The notes under the pieces: model-generated | Told to the model about the DNA's origin: nothing | Databases searched by the model: none | The model's input: the letters and a program-made list of their open reading frames with translations, nothing else | Part shown: piece after piece, positions 53,201 through 64,000 of the stretch | How the letters are laid out: every line of letters begins with the position of its first letter | Position numbering within the stretch: position 1 is the first letter of the stretch | Made by a program: the position numbers and the translations under genes | Source: Caenorhabditis remanei | Taxonomy: Eukaryota; Nematoda; Chromadorea; Rhabditida; Rhabditidae | Length of the DNA: 64,000 nt | Assembly: GCF_010183535.1 (NCBI RefSeq) | Contig: NC_071332.1 | Coordinates: forward strand, 10,726,001-10,790,000 | Reading direction: 5' to 3'

Positions 53201-55375
53201 TAGGCAAACGAATCCATCCGGCAGCATATTCTTAGATAGCCTACTGCTCCTCACATGGAAGAACCCTATAACCGGTGGGAATATGGGGATCGAATGCAGG
53301 TTAATGGGACATTTAAAAACTGGAGAATTTATAAGGATTCATTCAGAAACCTGAGTGAATAGGCAAACGAATCCATCCGGCAGCATATTCTTAGATAGCC
53401 TACTGCTCCTCACATGGAAGAACCCTATAACCGGTGGGAATATGGGGATCGAATGCAGGTTAATGGGACTTTTAAAAACTGGAAAATGTTTAGGGATTCA
53501 TTCAGAAACCTGAGTGAATAGGCAAACGAATCCATCCGGCAGCATATTCTTAGATAGCCTACTGCTCCTCACATGGAAGAACCCTATAACCGGTGGGAAT
53601 ATGGGGATCGAATGCAGGTTAATGGGACTTTTGAAAACTGGAGAATTTATAAGGATTCATTCAGAAACCTGAGTGAATAGGCAAACGAATCCATCCGGCA
53701 GCATATTCTTAGATAGCCTACTGCTCCTCACATGAAAGAACCCTATAACCAGTGGGAATATGGGGATCGAATGCAGGTTAATGGGACTTTTGAAAACTGG
53801 AGAATTTATAAGGATTCATTCAGAAACCTGAGTGAATAGGCAAACGAATCCATCCGGCAGCATATTCTTAGATAGCCTACTGCTCCTCACATGGAAGAAC
53901 CCTATAACCGGTGGGAATATGGGGATCGAATGCAGGTTAATGGGACTTTTAAAAACTGGAGAATTTATAAGGATTCATTCAGAAACCTGAGTGAATAGGC
54001 AAACGAATCCATCCGGCAGCATATTCTTAGATAGCCTACTGCTCCTCACATGGAAGAACCCTATAACCGGTGGGAATATGGGGATCGAATGCAGGTTAAT
54101 GGGACTTTTAAAAACTGGAAAATGTTTAGGGATTCATTCAGAAACCTGAGTGAATAGGCAAACGAATCCATCCGGCAGCATATTCTTAGATAGCCTACTG
54201 CTCCTCACATGGAAGAACCCTATAACCGGTGGGAATATGGGGATCGAATGCAGGTTAATGGGACTTTTGAAAACTGGAGAATTTATAAGGATTCATTCAG
54301 AAACCTGAGTGAATAGGCAAACGAATCCATCCGGCAGCATATTCTTAGATAGCCTACTGCTCCTCACATGAAAGAACCCTATAACCAGTGGGAATATGGG
54401 GATCGAATGCAGGTTAATGGGACTTTTGAAAACTGGAGAATTTATAAGGATTCATTCAGAAACCTGAGTGAATAGGCAAACGAATCCATCCGGCAGCATA
54501 TTCTTAGATAGCCTACTGCTCCTCACATGGAAGAACCCTATAACCGGTGGGAATATGGGGATCGAATGCAGGTTAATGGGACTTTTAAAAACTGGAAAAT
54601 GTTTAGGGATTCATTCAGAAACCTGAGTGAATAGGCAAACGAATCCATCCGGCAGCATATTCTTAGATAGCCTACTGCTCCTCACATGGAAGAACCCTAT
54701 AACCGGTGGGAATATGGGGATCGAATGCAGGTTAATGGGACTTTTAAAAACTGGAAAATGTTTAGGGATTCATTCAGAAACCTGAGTGAATAGGCAAACG
54801 AATCCATCCGGCAGCATATTCTTAGATAGCCTACTGCTCCTCACATGGAAGAACCCTATAACCGGTGGGAATATGGGGATCGAATGCAGGTTAATGGGAC
54901 TTTTGAAAACTGGAGAATTTATAAGGATTCATTCAGAAACCTGAGTGAATAGGCAAACGAATCCATCCGGCAGCATATTCTTAGATAGCCTACTGCTCCT
55001 CACATGAAAGAACCCTATAACCAGTGGGAATATGGGGATCGAATGCAGGTTAATGGGACTTTTGAAAACTGGAGAATTTATAAGGATTCATTCAGAAACC
55101 TGAGTGAATAGGCAAACGAATCCATCCGGCAGCATATTCTTAGATAGCCTACTGCTCCTCACATGGAAGAACCCTATAACCGGTGGGAATATGGGGATCG
55201 AATGCAGGTTAATGGGACTTTTAAAAACTGGAAAATGTTTAGGGATTCATTCAGAAACCTGAGTGAATAGGCAAACGAATCCATCCGGCAGCATATTCTT
55301 AGATAGCCTACTGCTCCTCACATGGAAGAACCCTATAACCGGTGGGAGTATGGGGATCGAATGCAGGTTAATGGG
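47252..55375. repeat. Satellite: 51 tandem units of 159 bp
   Basis: Units begin ATGCAGGTTAATGGGAC (ATGCAAG in the first). Unit starts checked at 47252, 47411, 47570, 47729, 48206, 49796, 51386 and 55361 all fall on exact multiples of 159, so there is no net indel over 8.1 kb. The array ends with a 15-bp partial unit. Units vary by substitutions at a few sites (GAGAATTTATAAGG or GAAAATGTTTAGGG; TGAATAGGC or TGGATAGGC; CCAGTGGG or CCGGTGGG; GACTTTTGAAA, GACTTTTAAAA or GACATTTAAAA). A nine-unit (1431-bp) higher-order repeat is visible, 50141-51571 against 51572-53002. No frame stays open beyond one unit, so it is not coding as it stands. Confidence 0.97.
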
Positions 55376-55975
55376 CTTTGAATTGATAAAGAATCAAGAA
55401 GCTCTTTTTCGGCGTACCGAAATTTTTTGATACCTGTTTTTGCCACTGGAGAAAGTGATGTGAGCGAAGACGATTGAATAATTCTGATATATTTTTTTAT
55501 ATTGTACAATCCTCGGGAACTTCTGTCGTTTTTGATGACGTGTTCGAAGTCACGACGTGGCGATGACGTGACGGCGGCATATGACGAAATAATGAGAACA
55601 CGTTCTAGCGCATATATTTTTAGTTCACGCTTCCTGCGACTATTTTTTGCGCGCTTGCTAAACTAGAAAGTTGAACTCAAACACGTGAATAAGAATCCAA
55701 AAAAGATGTTTTCCGTTTTCTTAAAGTATATTAAAACAATAGCACGGCCTCCAGCGGAGGCCCTCTCAATGCACTGCGCACAGTACTTTGAGAGGGCCTC
55801 TGTGGGAGGCCGTGCGATAGTAATCTTTTGTTGATTCCTGACTTCAAATCTTTCTGATTTTGCTCTCATTATTTTGATAAAATGGAAACTCAAGTAGAGT
55901 ACTGTAGTAAACGCAGATACTTTTGAAAAGTCGATATTTATTAACCCAAACAAACACGAATAAAAGGAAAAAGAC
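55376..55975. other. Right flank of the satellite
   Basis: Unique sequence of moderate GC with CGTGACG-type motifs near 55540-55600, then the hairpin at 55742-55815 listed separately. It probably includes the 3' region of the gene ending at 55976. No other gene seen. Confidence 0.45.
55742..55815. repeat. Near-perfect 74-base palindromic hairpin
   Basis: Arm GCACGGCCTCC pairs with GGAGGCCGTGC, then GAGGCCCTCTCAA pairs with TTGAGAGGGCCTC. The arms are separated by small opposed 4-base gaps (AGCG, TGTG) and a loop of about 18 bases. Its GC content stands out from the AT-rich surroundings. It fits a foldback miniature repeat or a structured RNA, lying about 160 bp past the stop of the gene at 55976. 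Confidence 0.75.
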
Positions 55976-56444
55976 TCAAGATGGATATGCTTGACTACCT
56001 GAAAGATCTGAGACATAGAAACCAATTGGCATTTCATTTTTGTTAAAATGGTTCTCATAGATTATGGACGGTCCTTTCCCTTGTGGTGGTTCCGGTGCAA
56101 CTTTGAATTCGGGTCTTGTTGGAGTTGAGAATGGAACTGGTTGACTCATTACAATTGGAGGAAGCCATTCGGTATGTTTAGTCTTTGAGAAACAACAGAA
56201 CATGAACATTCTGGAAAAGTATTGAACATGATGCATTTGTTCTGGGAGTCAACTGTTAAGAAACTTACTTTTGCAGAAATGCAGTGATCAATACAACTAT
56301 CCGGAATATTTTATGAGTATTCGTATAAGCTGAGAATGATTTTATCGAGAGTTTAGGAACATGAAGAATGAAATTCAATAAAGAGATCAAAACGGAAAAA
56401 TAAGCGGAAATATAAAGGAAAAATGGGTGAATAGCATTGGTCAT
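55976..56444 (-). CDS. Small two-exon membrane protein, unknown family
   Basis: Exons 56444-56269 and 56210-55976 join in phase through a GTAAGT donor and TTTTCCAG acceptor, giving 136 aa. The first exon has hydrophobic segments (FFLYISAYFSVLISLLNFIL and IFRIVVLITAFLQ), so two membrane helices are likely. A short Cys-containing stretch (MFMFCCF) leads to a polar Pro-rich tail (VPFSTPTRPEFKVAPEPP). The start is the first ATG of that exon; further upstream exons are possible but none is obvious. I do not recognise the family. Confidence 0.5.
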
Positions 56445-57111
56445 GTGGACAGGAAATTGAGATTGGGATTGAAATTCGGAAGTTGGAATTTCTTTTTTTT
56501 CCAGATTTTGGGCGAATTTTCTGGAATTTCAAGTTGGTTATGAATGAAGCACATCCTGGAATCAGTATTGTCTAGTTATGAGAGTACCCAATAATTTCAG
56601 AACAATGAAGTTATTGGTTTAGCAATTGGAATGATGTACACATATTTCAAAATTTACATTTTCCAGACAGTATAAAGATGATGTTTACTTTGAATCCACA
56701 ACCAAAGTACCATGACTTGAGAGAAGTGCATGTGTACTACACGTGACTAACTTGATGCTAATTGAAGTGTTAATTATGCTATCGTTTATCTAATAGATTT
56801 ACCATCCAAAACATGAATCACGTCTGGATTCAACCTGATACATAAACTACTGTAATGCCATTTCTCCTCATTTTGCTCTTTTGACCGTCACTTATTCTTT
56901 CCAAACGTGTGCTATGCCAACTCTAAAAATAACATTTTCCTCTTCTGATATCAGTATTTGCCCATTTTTCCCAATAACTATTCGGTTAGATGACGTTCTT
57001 TGAACACAGGTTTCCACTGAAAGCAAATAACGAAAGAAATGATAAAAGAACATTTTCCGATAGGACGGAAAGACCATTTCTCATATTCTGGCTCTGTTAA
57101 ACCTTTAAAAA
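56445..57111. other. Divergent intergenic region
   Basis: Between the small membrane protein (minus) and the channel gene (plus), so both promoters probably lie here. AT-rich, no coding or RNA structure recognised. Confidence 0.45.
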
Positions 57112-59405
57112 ATGAGTGGAGCCGGGAAACGGAGGCTTTCCAGTTTTGTTTCTGTGAAGTTTCCAGTTGATACGGTCAAGAAATTACGAAAAACAGAAGG
57201 TGTCGGATCAGTGTTTCAGGAGACTCAACATTTCAGTAGTAAGTTACAATACTCTACGAGATTTCTAAACTGAAAAAACAAATATATTTCAGCAATTACA
57301 ACTGTAAATGGTCCAAGACGTATATTTTACGGTAAACGAACAGCACGGGTGTTCTGGATTTTAATAGTCTCATCGATTTTTGCATTTCTGATGTATCAGA
57401 TTGTCATTGTTTTGTTATATTTGATCTCGAAGCCAACATTATCACAAGTTTGTTTTGTTTCTTTGGGATAGAAACAACTACTTTCTCAGATATCATTCAT
57501 TGCCAATGAAGGTGGAATGGATTTTCCAGCAGTAACAATATGCAGTCTGAATCCCGTAAAAACTTCTTTCATCAAAAAACTGAATTCTTCTGGAGATTTG
57601 TCAGACGAAGTGTTGAATTACCTCCTGGCAACCAAAACAAACTCAATGTATATGTTTAACAATGCAGATATTAACACTCTCAAATACGGTAGACTTGTCT
57701 GCTCAGTTTCGCTTACAAATGAAATAATTTCAGCTCATGACAGATCCATGTCATATTTGAGAAACCATCCAGACTTGCAAATCGTTGATTTTCTGAATTC
57801 AGCTCAATTTGATTGCGATGAACTTTTCGAAACGTGTTATTTTGGTGGAAGAGAATTCGATTGCTGTAAATTTATGACTCAATCTGTCACTTCTCTCGGA
57901 AAATGTTGGGAGATCAACTTACAGAACGGAACTGAATTATGGATGAAAAAACAAGTTGCACCAATGATTTCCGCCAAAACCGGGTTACAGATAGTGGCGA
58001 ATGCCAGACATGCAGAACAGTTCGCTAGTTTTCATTATTCAAGTTTTCAAGAAAATGGGTTCCGATTCTTCATCCATCCACCACAAGTGAGTCCAGATCT
58101 TGCATCGGAAGGGATACTTGTTTCACCATCCAGAATTGTGAATACAGCAATCAAAGCAGTTTTGGTAAGCATCAAGTATGATATTATCAGTATCCAAGGC
58201 TAAAAATTTCAGCATGATCTACTAAATCATGACAATTGGGGCAACTGTACTTCAACATGGTCTGATAATTATGTCACTGACCTACCGTATTCTTCTTCTG
58301 TTTGCCAAGCTCTTTGTGTTGCGAATCACTTTGAGAAACTCTGTGAATGTATCCCTTATACATACAATATTAATAACAGTGAGTTCCGTTGAAATAATAT
58401 TCTGAAAATCTGAGAAAAACTTCAGAACCGGACGTATGTTTTCCGTATGAAGAAGTGTCTTGTATGAAAGAGAAAATGATAAAAACCGATGGGAACGGTA
58501 ATTTCTTTTTCAATTTTCTCCCACAAGCTTGAGATTGCAGGTACCACCTCACTGAATCTTCCATTCTGTGCAGAATGTCACCTGGCTTGCCAGAGATCAA
58601 GTTATGTTTCATATGCATCTTATGGGGATGGATTCAATAACAGTTCAATGACGTGGATTATGAATTTAACTGGATATAAGAGCACATACATAAAGTGAGA
58701 GTTTCATGATGGGCATCATAACAATATCAGAATGATTTCAGAGAAAACATTGCAGTTATCAATATTCACTTCATGGAATTATTCTACACATCTTATTCTC
58801 AAGTCAAAAATACTTCGATTTGGAAAGTTTTGAGTAAGAATCTATAGCAAAATCAAAAACTGTTCCCTATATCTTCTAGATCAGATATTCGGTCTGAATG
58901 GCTTATGGTTTGGGATGTCAGTCGTTTCCCTAACTGAACTCATTCTCTACATTACTAAAGTTTCGTGGTTGGCTGTTTCAAGAAGAAGAAGAAAGCACTT
59001 GTTTCAGAAGAAGATGTCCGAGAAGGTAGTTCTTTAATAGAAAGCTTATCAGTGTTCATTGTTATTTTTCAGAGAAAAGAGGAGATTCTGGAAGCAGCAG
59101 TTCAAGAAAACGAAGAAATCAAATCTCGACGAAGTTCTGCTCCAAATCTGAAAGAACTAGATGATGATTTGGAAGAGGAGGAGGATTATTGGTATAGAAA
59201 TCCTCATCCATATTCGGAAACTAGTCTGGATAGTGTGGTATTTCAAATAGCGTTGTGTTCAAGTATTCAAACTAAGTTATTCCAGATTCAACTAGCGATT
59301 GACTTCGAAAAATTCAGAAACCCATCTTCCAAGAGTCTTTCAAAAATTCCAGAAGAGAACGAAGACACAGTACATTCAATAAATGAATTGGTTTTGAGGT
59401 TATGA
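57112..59405 (+). CDS. DEG/ENaC (degenerin) amiloride-sensitive sodium channel subunit
   Basis: Exons: 57112-57238, 57293-57447, 57490-57688, 57734-58164, 58213-58378, 58426-58497, 58541-58694, 58742-58833, 58880-59025, 59073-59237 and 59286-59405, giving 608 aa. TM1 is at about residues 60-85 (VFWILIVSSIFAFLMYQIVI). The post-TM1 motif is FPAVTICSLNPVK. The extracellular Cys-rich domain includes FETCYFGGREFDCC, FRFFIHPPQ, VCQALCVANHFEKLCECIPY and CAECHLACQ. TM2 with the selectivity region reads QIFGLNGLWFGMSVVSLTELILYI. Cytoplasmic tail is basic then acidic. The GLW(F)GMS filter-type motif before TM2 is family-typical (usually G-L-x-S). The last intron is 48 bp, in frame and stop-free, so it may sometimes be retained. 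I cannot assign a del/acd/asic name. Confidence 0.9.
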
Positions 59406-59477
59406 TTAGATTTAGTTTCAATAGTAAAGGATTTATTTCGGTAGCCCTATAATAACATTGAAATAATAATTAATTTG

Positions 59478-60117
59478 TTAAATGGACAGGGCGATGTAGA
59501 AAACGGCCGAGAAGAGAGTTAGAGCGACTGAGACGATAGAAGATGAATTGCAGAAATCCGTGTCGCAGTAGCAGTCGAGGCGTTTCTGAAAATGTAAATA
59601 AATTTTTGATTGTTCATATTCAGTAAGCCTTTGAAAAACATACAGTAGTGAATCCGACTTTAGTTGTGTCCTGATTCAAATCGAAGCATCCGTTCGATGG
59701 AGTTTGGCCGTTGTCTTCGCGAAGATTCGCGCAGCCCTGGAAATGTTTTCTTTTTTCTCATCTTTTAGCTTTTCTGACCGACCTTTGTGTAAGACGTCCA
59801 TTTGTAGTTGAAGCTGTTGAAGCCGATTCTGTGGACTTCTGAAAATTTTTTGTAGAAGTGGAACACTATAACATACACTTTCGAAAGAATAACAACTCAC
59901 TGGCTCTCTTGATACAGAAAGTTCCATTAGTGCAGACATCGTTTCCAGATTTTGCCTTACAGTTTCCGAAATATTGATCCGGGGAAATATTCAACTCCAT
60001 ATACATTTTCTTTGTCATTTTCGACATTCTCTCCATTCCTCCGCATTGATGACATTGGATTGATTCAGTTGGAGTTATCAGATAGAATACGAAAAAGAAG
60101 AAAACATAGCTGAACAT
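59478..60117 (-). CDS. Small Ly6-like GPI-anchored Cys-rich protein
   Basis: Exons in order are 60117-59901, 59838-59783, 59736-59644 and 59585-59478, giving 157 aa. Signal peptide MFSYVFFFFVFYLITPTES, then IQCHQCGGMERM (Ly6-type CxxC opening). Further Cys are in FGNCKAKSGNDVCTNGTFC, GCANL, GCFDL and RLDCYCDTDFCNSS, the last with the closing CN of Ly6 proteins. The hydrophobic end (IVSVALTLFSAVFYIALSI) fits a GPI signal. It lies tail to tail with the channel gene, with only about 70 bp between stops. Ly6 proteins can modulate ion channels, but a link to the neighbour is only speculation. Confidence 0.8.
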
Positions 60118-60393
60118 TTTATTCTCCTCCAGGAAGTGGCTTGACTTGTTTGAATATGAAAACGAGATAAGAATCCGAGACTTCTTCCCAGAATATAAAG
60201 GATGGGAAGGTGCTTCAGACGATGACACTTCTCCATAGTAACATCGACTTATTCATGTGTACAAACTACGTTTCCTCCTTTTTTCTGTGGTCCTTCGTCT
60301 TTTGTCTAAAATAACGACGCAAAATACGAAAATAAAGAGGAAACAGAGTTCAAAAAAACGAAAAAAACAGAGTATGATTTTCGGAAAAGAAGA

Positions 60394-61853
60394 TTTATTG
60401 AAGAGACAAGGCAAAACCAACACGTTTCTGTCCGATATCATGTACATTACAGTATTGTCTCATAAAAGGTCCACCAAGAATCCAAGCAGGTCCAAATCCT
60501 GCATATGACTGAGGGATAGCAGCAAAGAGACAGGAGTTCGTCTGTAAATTTCGACACAATTTTGAGAATTTCGAAGCAAAGCAAAAGAAAAAAACTTACG
60601 TCAATCTGTAGAATGTAGTTGTTTGCTCGAATGACATAATTGAAACCTCCAATTTTCATTTTGATTGGTCCAGCGTCTGCATTGCATGGAATATTGAAGA
60701 CTTGATTCGTTCGGTCCCACTTAAAAAAAATGTATTAAATTTCTTTTACACCCAGTTCTCTAAACTGACAGTAGCTCCTGCTGCCTTGGCCAGACCATCA
60801 ATAGCTGCTTGTGGTCCACACAAAAATGACGTGGCGGTATCTGTGATGACTTCATAAGTCGTGGTAGAGACATATGATCCGAGGGAGAATCCAGTGGCCT
60901 GAATTCAAAATTGAAATTGAAATTGATTTATTTTTACCTGGAACTGATAATGCCTTGCATTTGTGAGTGGAACGTATCCAATGACTGGTCCACAATGATT
61001 CTTATCCAAAGCTCCATAGGTGAATGCTCCACTAGCAGATGTTCCAGGTGCACCTCTCTGACCGAACCATGTAGTAAAAATTGGCTGATCAAGGAGTCCA
61101 AGATTAATTGCATTGATTAGTGGCGGAGTGATATTATCGACTGCAAGGGCAGTGAACGCCAATCCGAAGATTCCCTCTTTTGGGCTCTGAAATATCAGAA
61201 AATTGAATACTGATAGAGCGAAAAATGCTAACCCATTTGAAATCAGATCCAACTGTATCAGCTACTCCAAGGTAAGAGTTAGGAATAGCGAGTTGGGGTT
61301 CAAAACTTCCTCCAATCTGGAAAATAACTCATTTGATCTCTTCGAATAGTTTGCTGCTCACTTTGACAGTATCAATACCCAAAGTTCCATAAGCATCACC
61401 ACTGGCGTACTTGATCTGCCATGGTTTGTTTGTAGCAATATAAGTATTTGACTCTTTCTCATTGAATAATCTTTTTTTCTCGCAATATGTTCTGAAAATG
61501 TTGAATTTCCAGATCCCACTGAATCTCCACTATACTCACGTGCAATTAGTTCCTGGAATCAGGAGATTTGCTGAACCAGTATCCAAAACGACAATGAAGT
61601 TTTGATCAGGAGTTCCAACTGTGATATTTCCCATGTACTCGTAATAAACATAATCTGTGGCACTCTGGACTACGGTAGCCAAATTAGAGGATCGTGCCGA
61701 GACCATTCTATCACGAAAATCCAGATAGGCGGGATATTCTCCATTTCTAATCAATTGAATCATCTGAGACTCCTTCCATACTAATTGATGTTCGAGGACT
61801 GCAGCCGTCGATGTAGCCACAAGAAGGAGAAGAATGGAAGTTAGACCCATCAT
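60394..61853 (-). CDS. Pepsin-like aspartic protease (ASP family)
   Basis: Exons in order are 61853-61540, 61491-61362, about 61318-61235, 61186-60938, about 60899-60771, about 60720-60601 and about 60541-60394, giving 390 aa. Signal peptide MMGLTSILLLLVATSTAA, then a propeptide. First active-site motif VVLDTGSANLLIP at Asp91; flap-region YASGDAYGTLGIDTV; GIFGLAFTALAV. The second motif is VITDTATSFLCGP at about Asp279, with Ala in place of the usual Gly of DTG. The C terminus AWILGGPFMRQYC and RVGFALS are family-typical. Probably a secreted or lysosomal gut protease (family knowledge). A run of A then ACAG precedes the ATG, suggesting trans-splicing. TGATAA sites lie upstream. Confidence 0.9.
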
Positions 61854-64000
61854 CTGTAAAAAAACTGAAACCTCAAAAAAAGAAACATCTGGAACAAGAA
61901 TTGGAAAATGTGAGAAAAGTCATGTCGAAAAGAAAATTACAACAAAAACTAAATAAAGTTATCAGTGAGAATTGGAGTAGCGAAACAGAGGGAATCGGTT
62001 GATAATTTTTTGAGCTCTTCCTGATAACAGGTTGCTACATCAGATTATGAACTCTGATTTCCAGTTATAAATACTGTTTTAAGTAGAGGTTGATTAGAAA
62101 ATTCGTAAACATCTGGAAGATAGTTGAACTTGATTAAAAATGCGATGCATCCTTTTGGTCAGTCGTAACATTTTCAGATGCTTCGGTAGAAGATACAGAC
62201 ATTTGGACATCCGGCAAACAGATTCACCCCTGTGTTCTCCAAACAGTAATGCGATTTTTGCATTCTACGAATTCTGAACTATGGAACGATATGAAAAAAA
62301 TGTACTTTTCCGAAAAAACTTCCTCATATTTTCTATTTCCTCTGACCGAATTCAAGTACATACTTGTACATAATTTCACTTTTTGAATCGTCCGCCCGTC
62401 CCGGTTTCCTTCCCAGCAATTCTCCGCTCCGACGAAAAACTTGGATTCCCTGCTGCGAGAAAGAGATTTGACACTAAACAAGTCTGTAAAAGTGCACATG
62501 GTCATAAATCAGCCAATCGGACTAAACGTCTCTCTGTTTCTTTTTTTCTCGTCAGAAGGCCACCCATATCCCAACGAATGTTGCCTCTTCTCTTAAACAA
62601 TGAGGCATGTTCCCAATTTGAGGGCACCCTCGGGACCCCCAGGGAGGCTCTTTTTCGATTTGTTGCCGCTAAAAAGTCCGCGACCCCAGTTCTGTTTTTT
62701 CTCATTTCCTTTGTGATTGTGCAAGTGCTTGGGAGCTGGGACTGGGGGCCAGCTTTTTTGTTTGCAGAAAATTGGGTCCCTGTGGTCTTCGTTTGGTACC
62801 AGAAAAAGTGCAATTGGAAAAGGAACGAAACAAGACGGAAAATGAAGAAGAAGACTCGGAAAAACACTGGAAGCCAAATTAAATTTAAAAGAAGAGAAGG
62901 AGATGGTGGACCACTAGAATGTTGCCCTATTCATTTGGAATCTCTTCGCCATCTTTATTTTTTTCTTTTGTTTCTATTTGAAATATTCCGTTTTCAGTCA
63001 AAACCATTTTTTCGTAATACCCAAGTTTCTATCAGTCGAATGAAGTGAAACGAAATAGACCATTTTCTAAATTTTAATGTAAACCTAGGAAAACCTCAAC
63101 TTCTCTTCTCACCTTATATGACTCTTGTACATAAACTCTGAGCCGTTCCCATCCCTCATTGTTCAATCCATACAACTGTAAACATGTTTTCGTTTCCACG
63201 TTTTAATGTCTTGCACATAGAAAACGTATGTATAGTATTCTTTTGCTAGGAAGAATTGATATGCAAATGATCTTCCATTTCCGATTATCGATATCATACG
63301 ACCTTTTTTCTATGGAAGTGTCAATTGTTTAGTTGATTTATAATGAGGAAAATCGACTGTGGTATTCTAATTATTTCTGGTTAATTGATTAGTCAGATAT
63401 GCAATTCGAATACCAAAGATCAGAAGTTCACTGTTTCACGTATACGTGGCCTATGAATTCTGTCTGTGTATCCAGATGTCCAAGATATATTTATGTATAA
63501 TCCTGTCTGTCAGGGTCAGTTACTTTTTGGTTGTTTGAACTCGAATCTCCAGACAGACGACATACAAAGGTCAAACAGATACCAACACAATCTACTCATA
63601 TATTTTCTTAACACATCTGATTCGCATGGAAAGTTTCTTAAAAGCGACCCTCTCGTTCCTCTTTCAATCCTTGTTACCTCTTATTCTACACCATTCATAT
63701 TCGTTTTCCTATCTTTTTCATTCCCTTTCGTTTCTTCTCATCAGCTCAAATGCACCATGGAAACTTGAACCTTTGACCTCAAATGAAATATAGTCTGCGT
63801 CTCTTCACCTCTTATATTATTTTCCTCATCATCTAGACTCATCTATCACCGTTTCGTCGCGTGTCGTCCGTATTGTTCCAACTTGTTTCTACCCCCTTAC
63901 CTCCTCTGATTCTTTCTTTCACTATTTTGGCGCACTTTCTACCCAATAAATCGAACGAAAAACGAGAAGAGGACAACTCGGAGACAAAGACAATGTTGCC
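61854..64000. other. Intergenic to window end, no confident gene
   Basis: Upstream region of the aspartic protease gene, then about 2 kb without splice-supported coding sequence. The open frame at 62383-63048 (221 codons) has basic, low-complexity composition and no recognisable domain; the opposite strand is open too. The last 250 bp are pyrimidine-rich and purine-rich in turn, like a promoter and 5' leader. An ATG in good context (GACAATGTTGCC) at 63993 could be the start of a gene that continues outside the window. Confidence 0.4.
61959..62030 (-). promoter_or_regulatory. Cluster of GATA (ELT-2 type) sites upstream of the aspartic protease
   Basis: ACTGATAA (on the minus strand at 61959-61966), TTGATAA near 61999 and CTGATAA near 62021 all lie within 180 bp of the ATG. 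TGATAA is the consensus of the intestinal regulator ELT-2, so gut expression is expected; this is inferred from established C. elegans biology. Confidence 0.5.

Noticed and set aside
47252..55375. CRISPR array
   Set aside because: The repeats are contiguous 159-bp units with no unique spacers, and the window is animal DNA; this is a satellite.
62383..63048. 221-codon open frame as a gene
   Set aside because: Composition is basic and low complexity, no start or splice context, no domain, and the opposite strand is also open over much of it.

Overview
The window reads as nuclear DNA of a Caenorhabditis nematode that is probably not C. elegans itself. Introns are short and AT-rich with TTTTCAG acceptors, several start codons follow directly on a trans-splice-type acceptor, and nematode families are present (ground-like proteins, OAC acyltransferases). 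Five genes match, from memory and without a search, the C. elegans F41E6 cluster on chromosome V: a cathepsin F (tag-196), a 2-hydroxyacid oxidase (hao-1), CHMP5 (vps-60), a PP4 regulatory subunit (smk-1) and a WIPI protein (atg-18). I rebuilt gene models by hand from splice signals and reading phase. Exon edges should be good to about 2 bases unless flagged.

Layout. 1-4416: no gene, one pre-miRNA-like hairpin. 4417-9289: tag-196, whose 3-kb sixth intron holds two antisense genes (6346-7659, 8301-8840). 9754-11192: hao-1. 11358-12113 (-): vps-60. 14100-20216: smk-1 with a likely internal alternative first exon. 23679-25912: a ground-like gene facing a secreted Pro/Cys-rich gene on the other strand. 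27819-31489: a Ly6-type surface protein and a Thr-rich secreted protein. 32142-34240 (-): atg-18.

33434-41886 is a near-identical tandem duplication of the 5' part of atg-18. One copy carries a young 5.1-kb LTR element (gag, zinc knuckle, protease, no reverse transcriptase or integrase); the other carries only a solo LTR at the same site. The intact atg-18 has the element 433 bp upstream of its ATG.

42035-46647 (-): an OAC acyltransferase and a second ground-like gene. 47252-55375: a satellite of 51 units of 159 bp with a nine-unit higher-order repeat. 55976-61853: a small two-exon membrane protein, a DEG/ENaC channel subunit, a second Ly6-type protein and a pepsin-like aspartic protease with GATA-type sites upstream. 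61854-64000 has no confident gene.

There is no operon-like system linking the genes. They are mostly single housekeeping or surface/secreted genes, with autophagy and endosomal functions (atg-18, vps-60, cathepsin F) clustered by synteny. The most unusual parts are the duplicated element locus, two hairpins with compensatory changes in the element leader, the indel-free satellite and the nested antisense genes.
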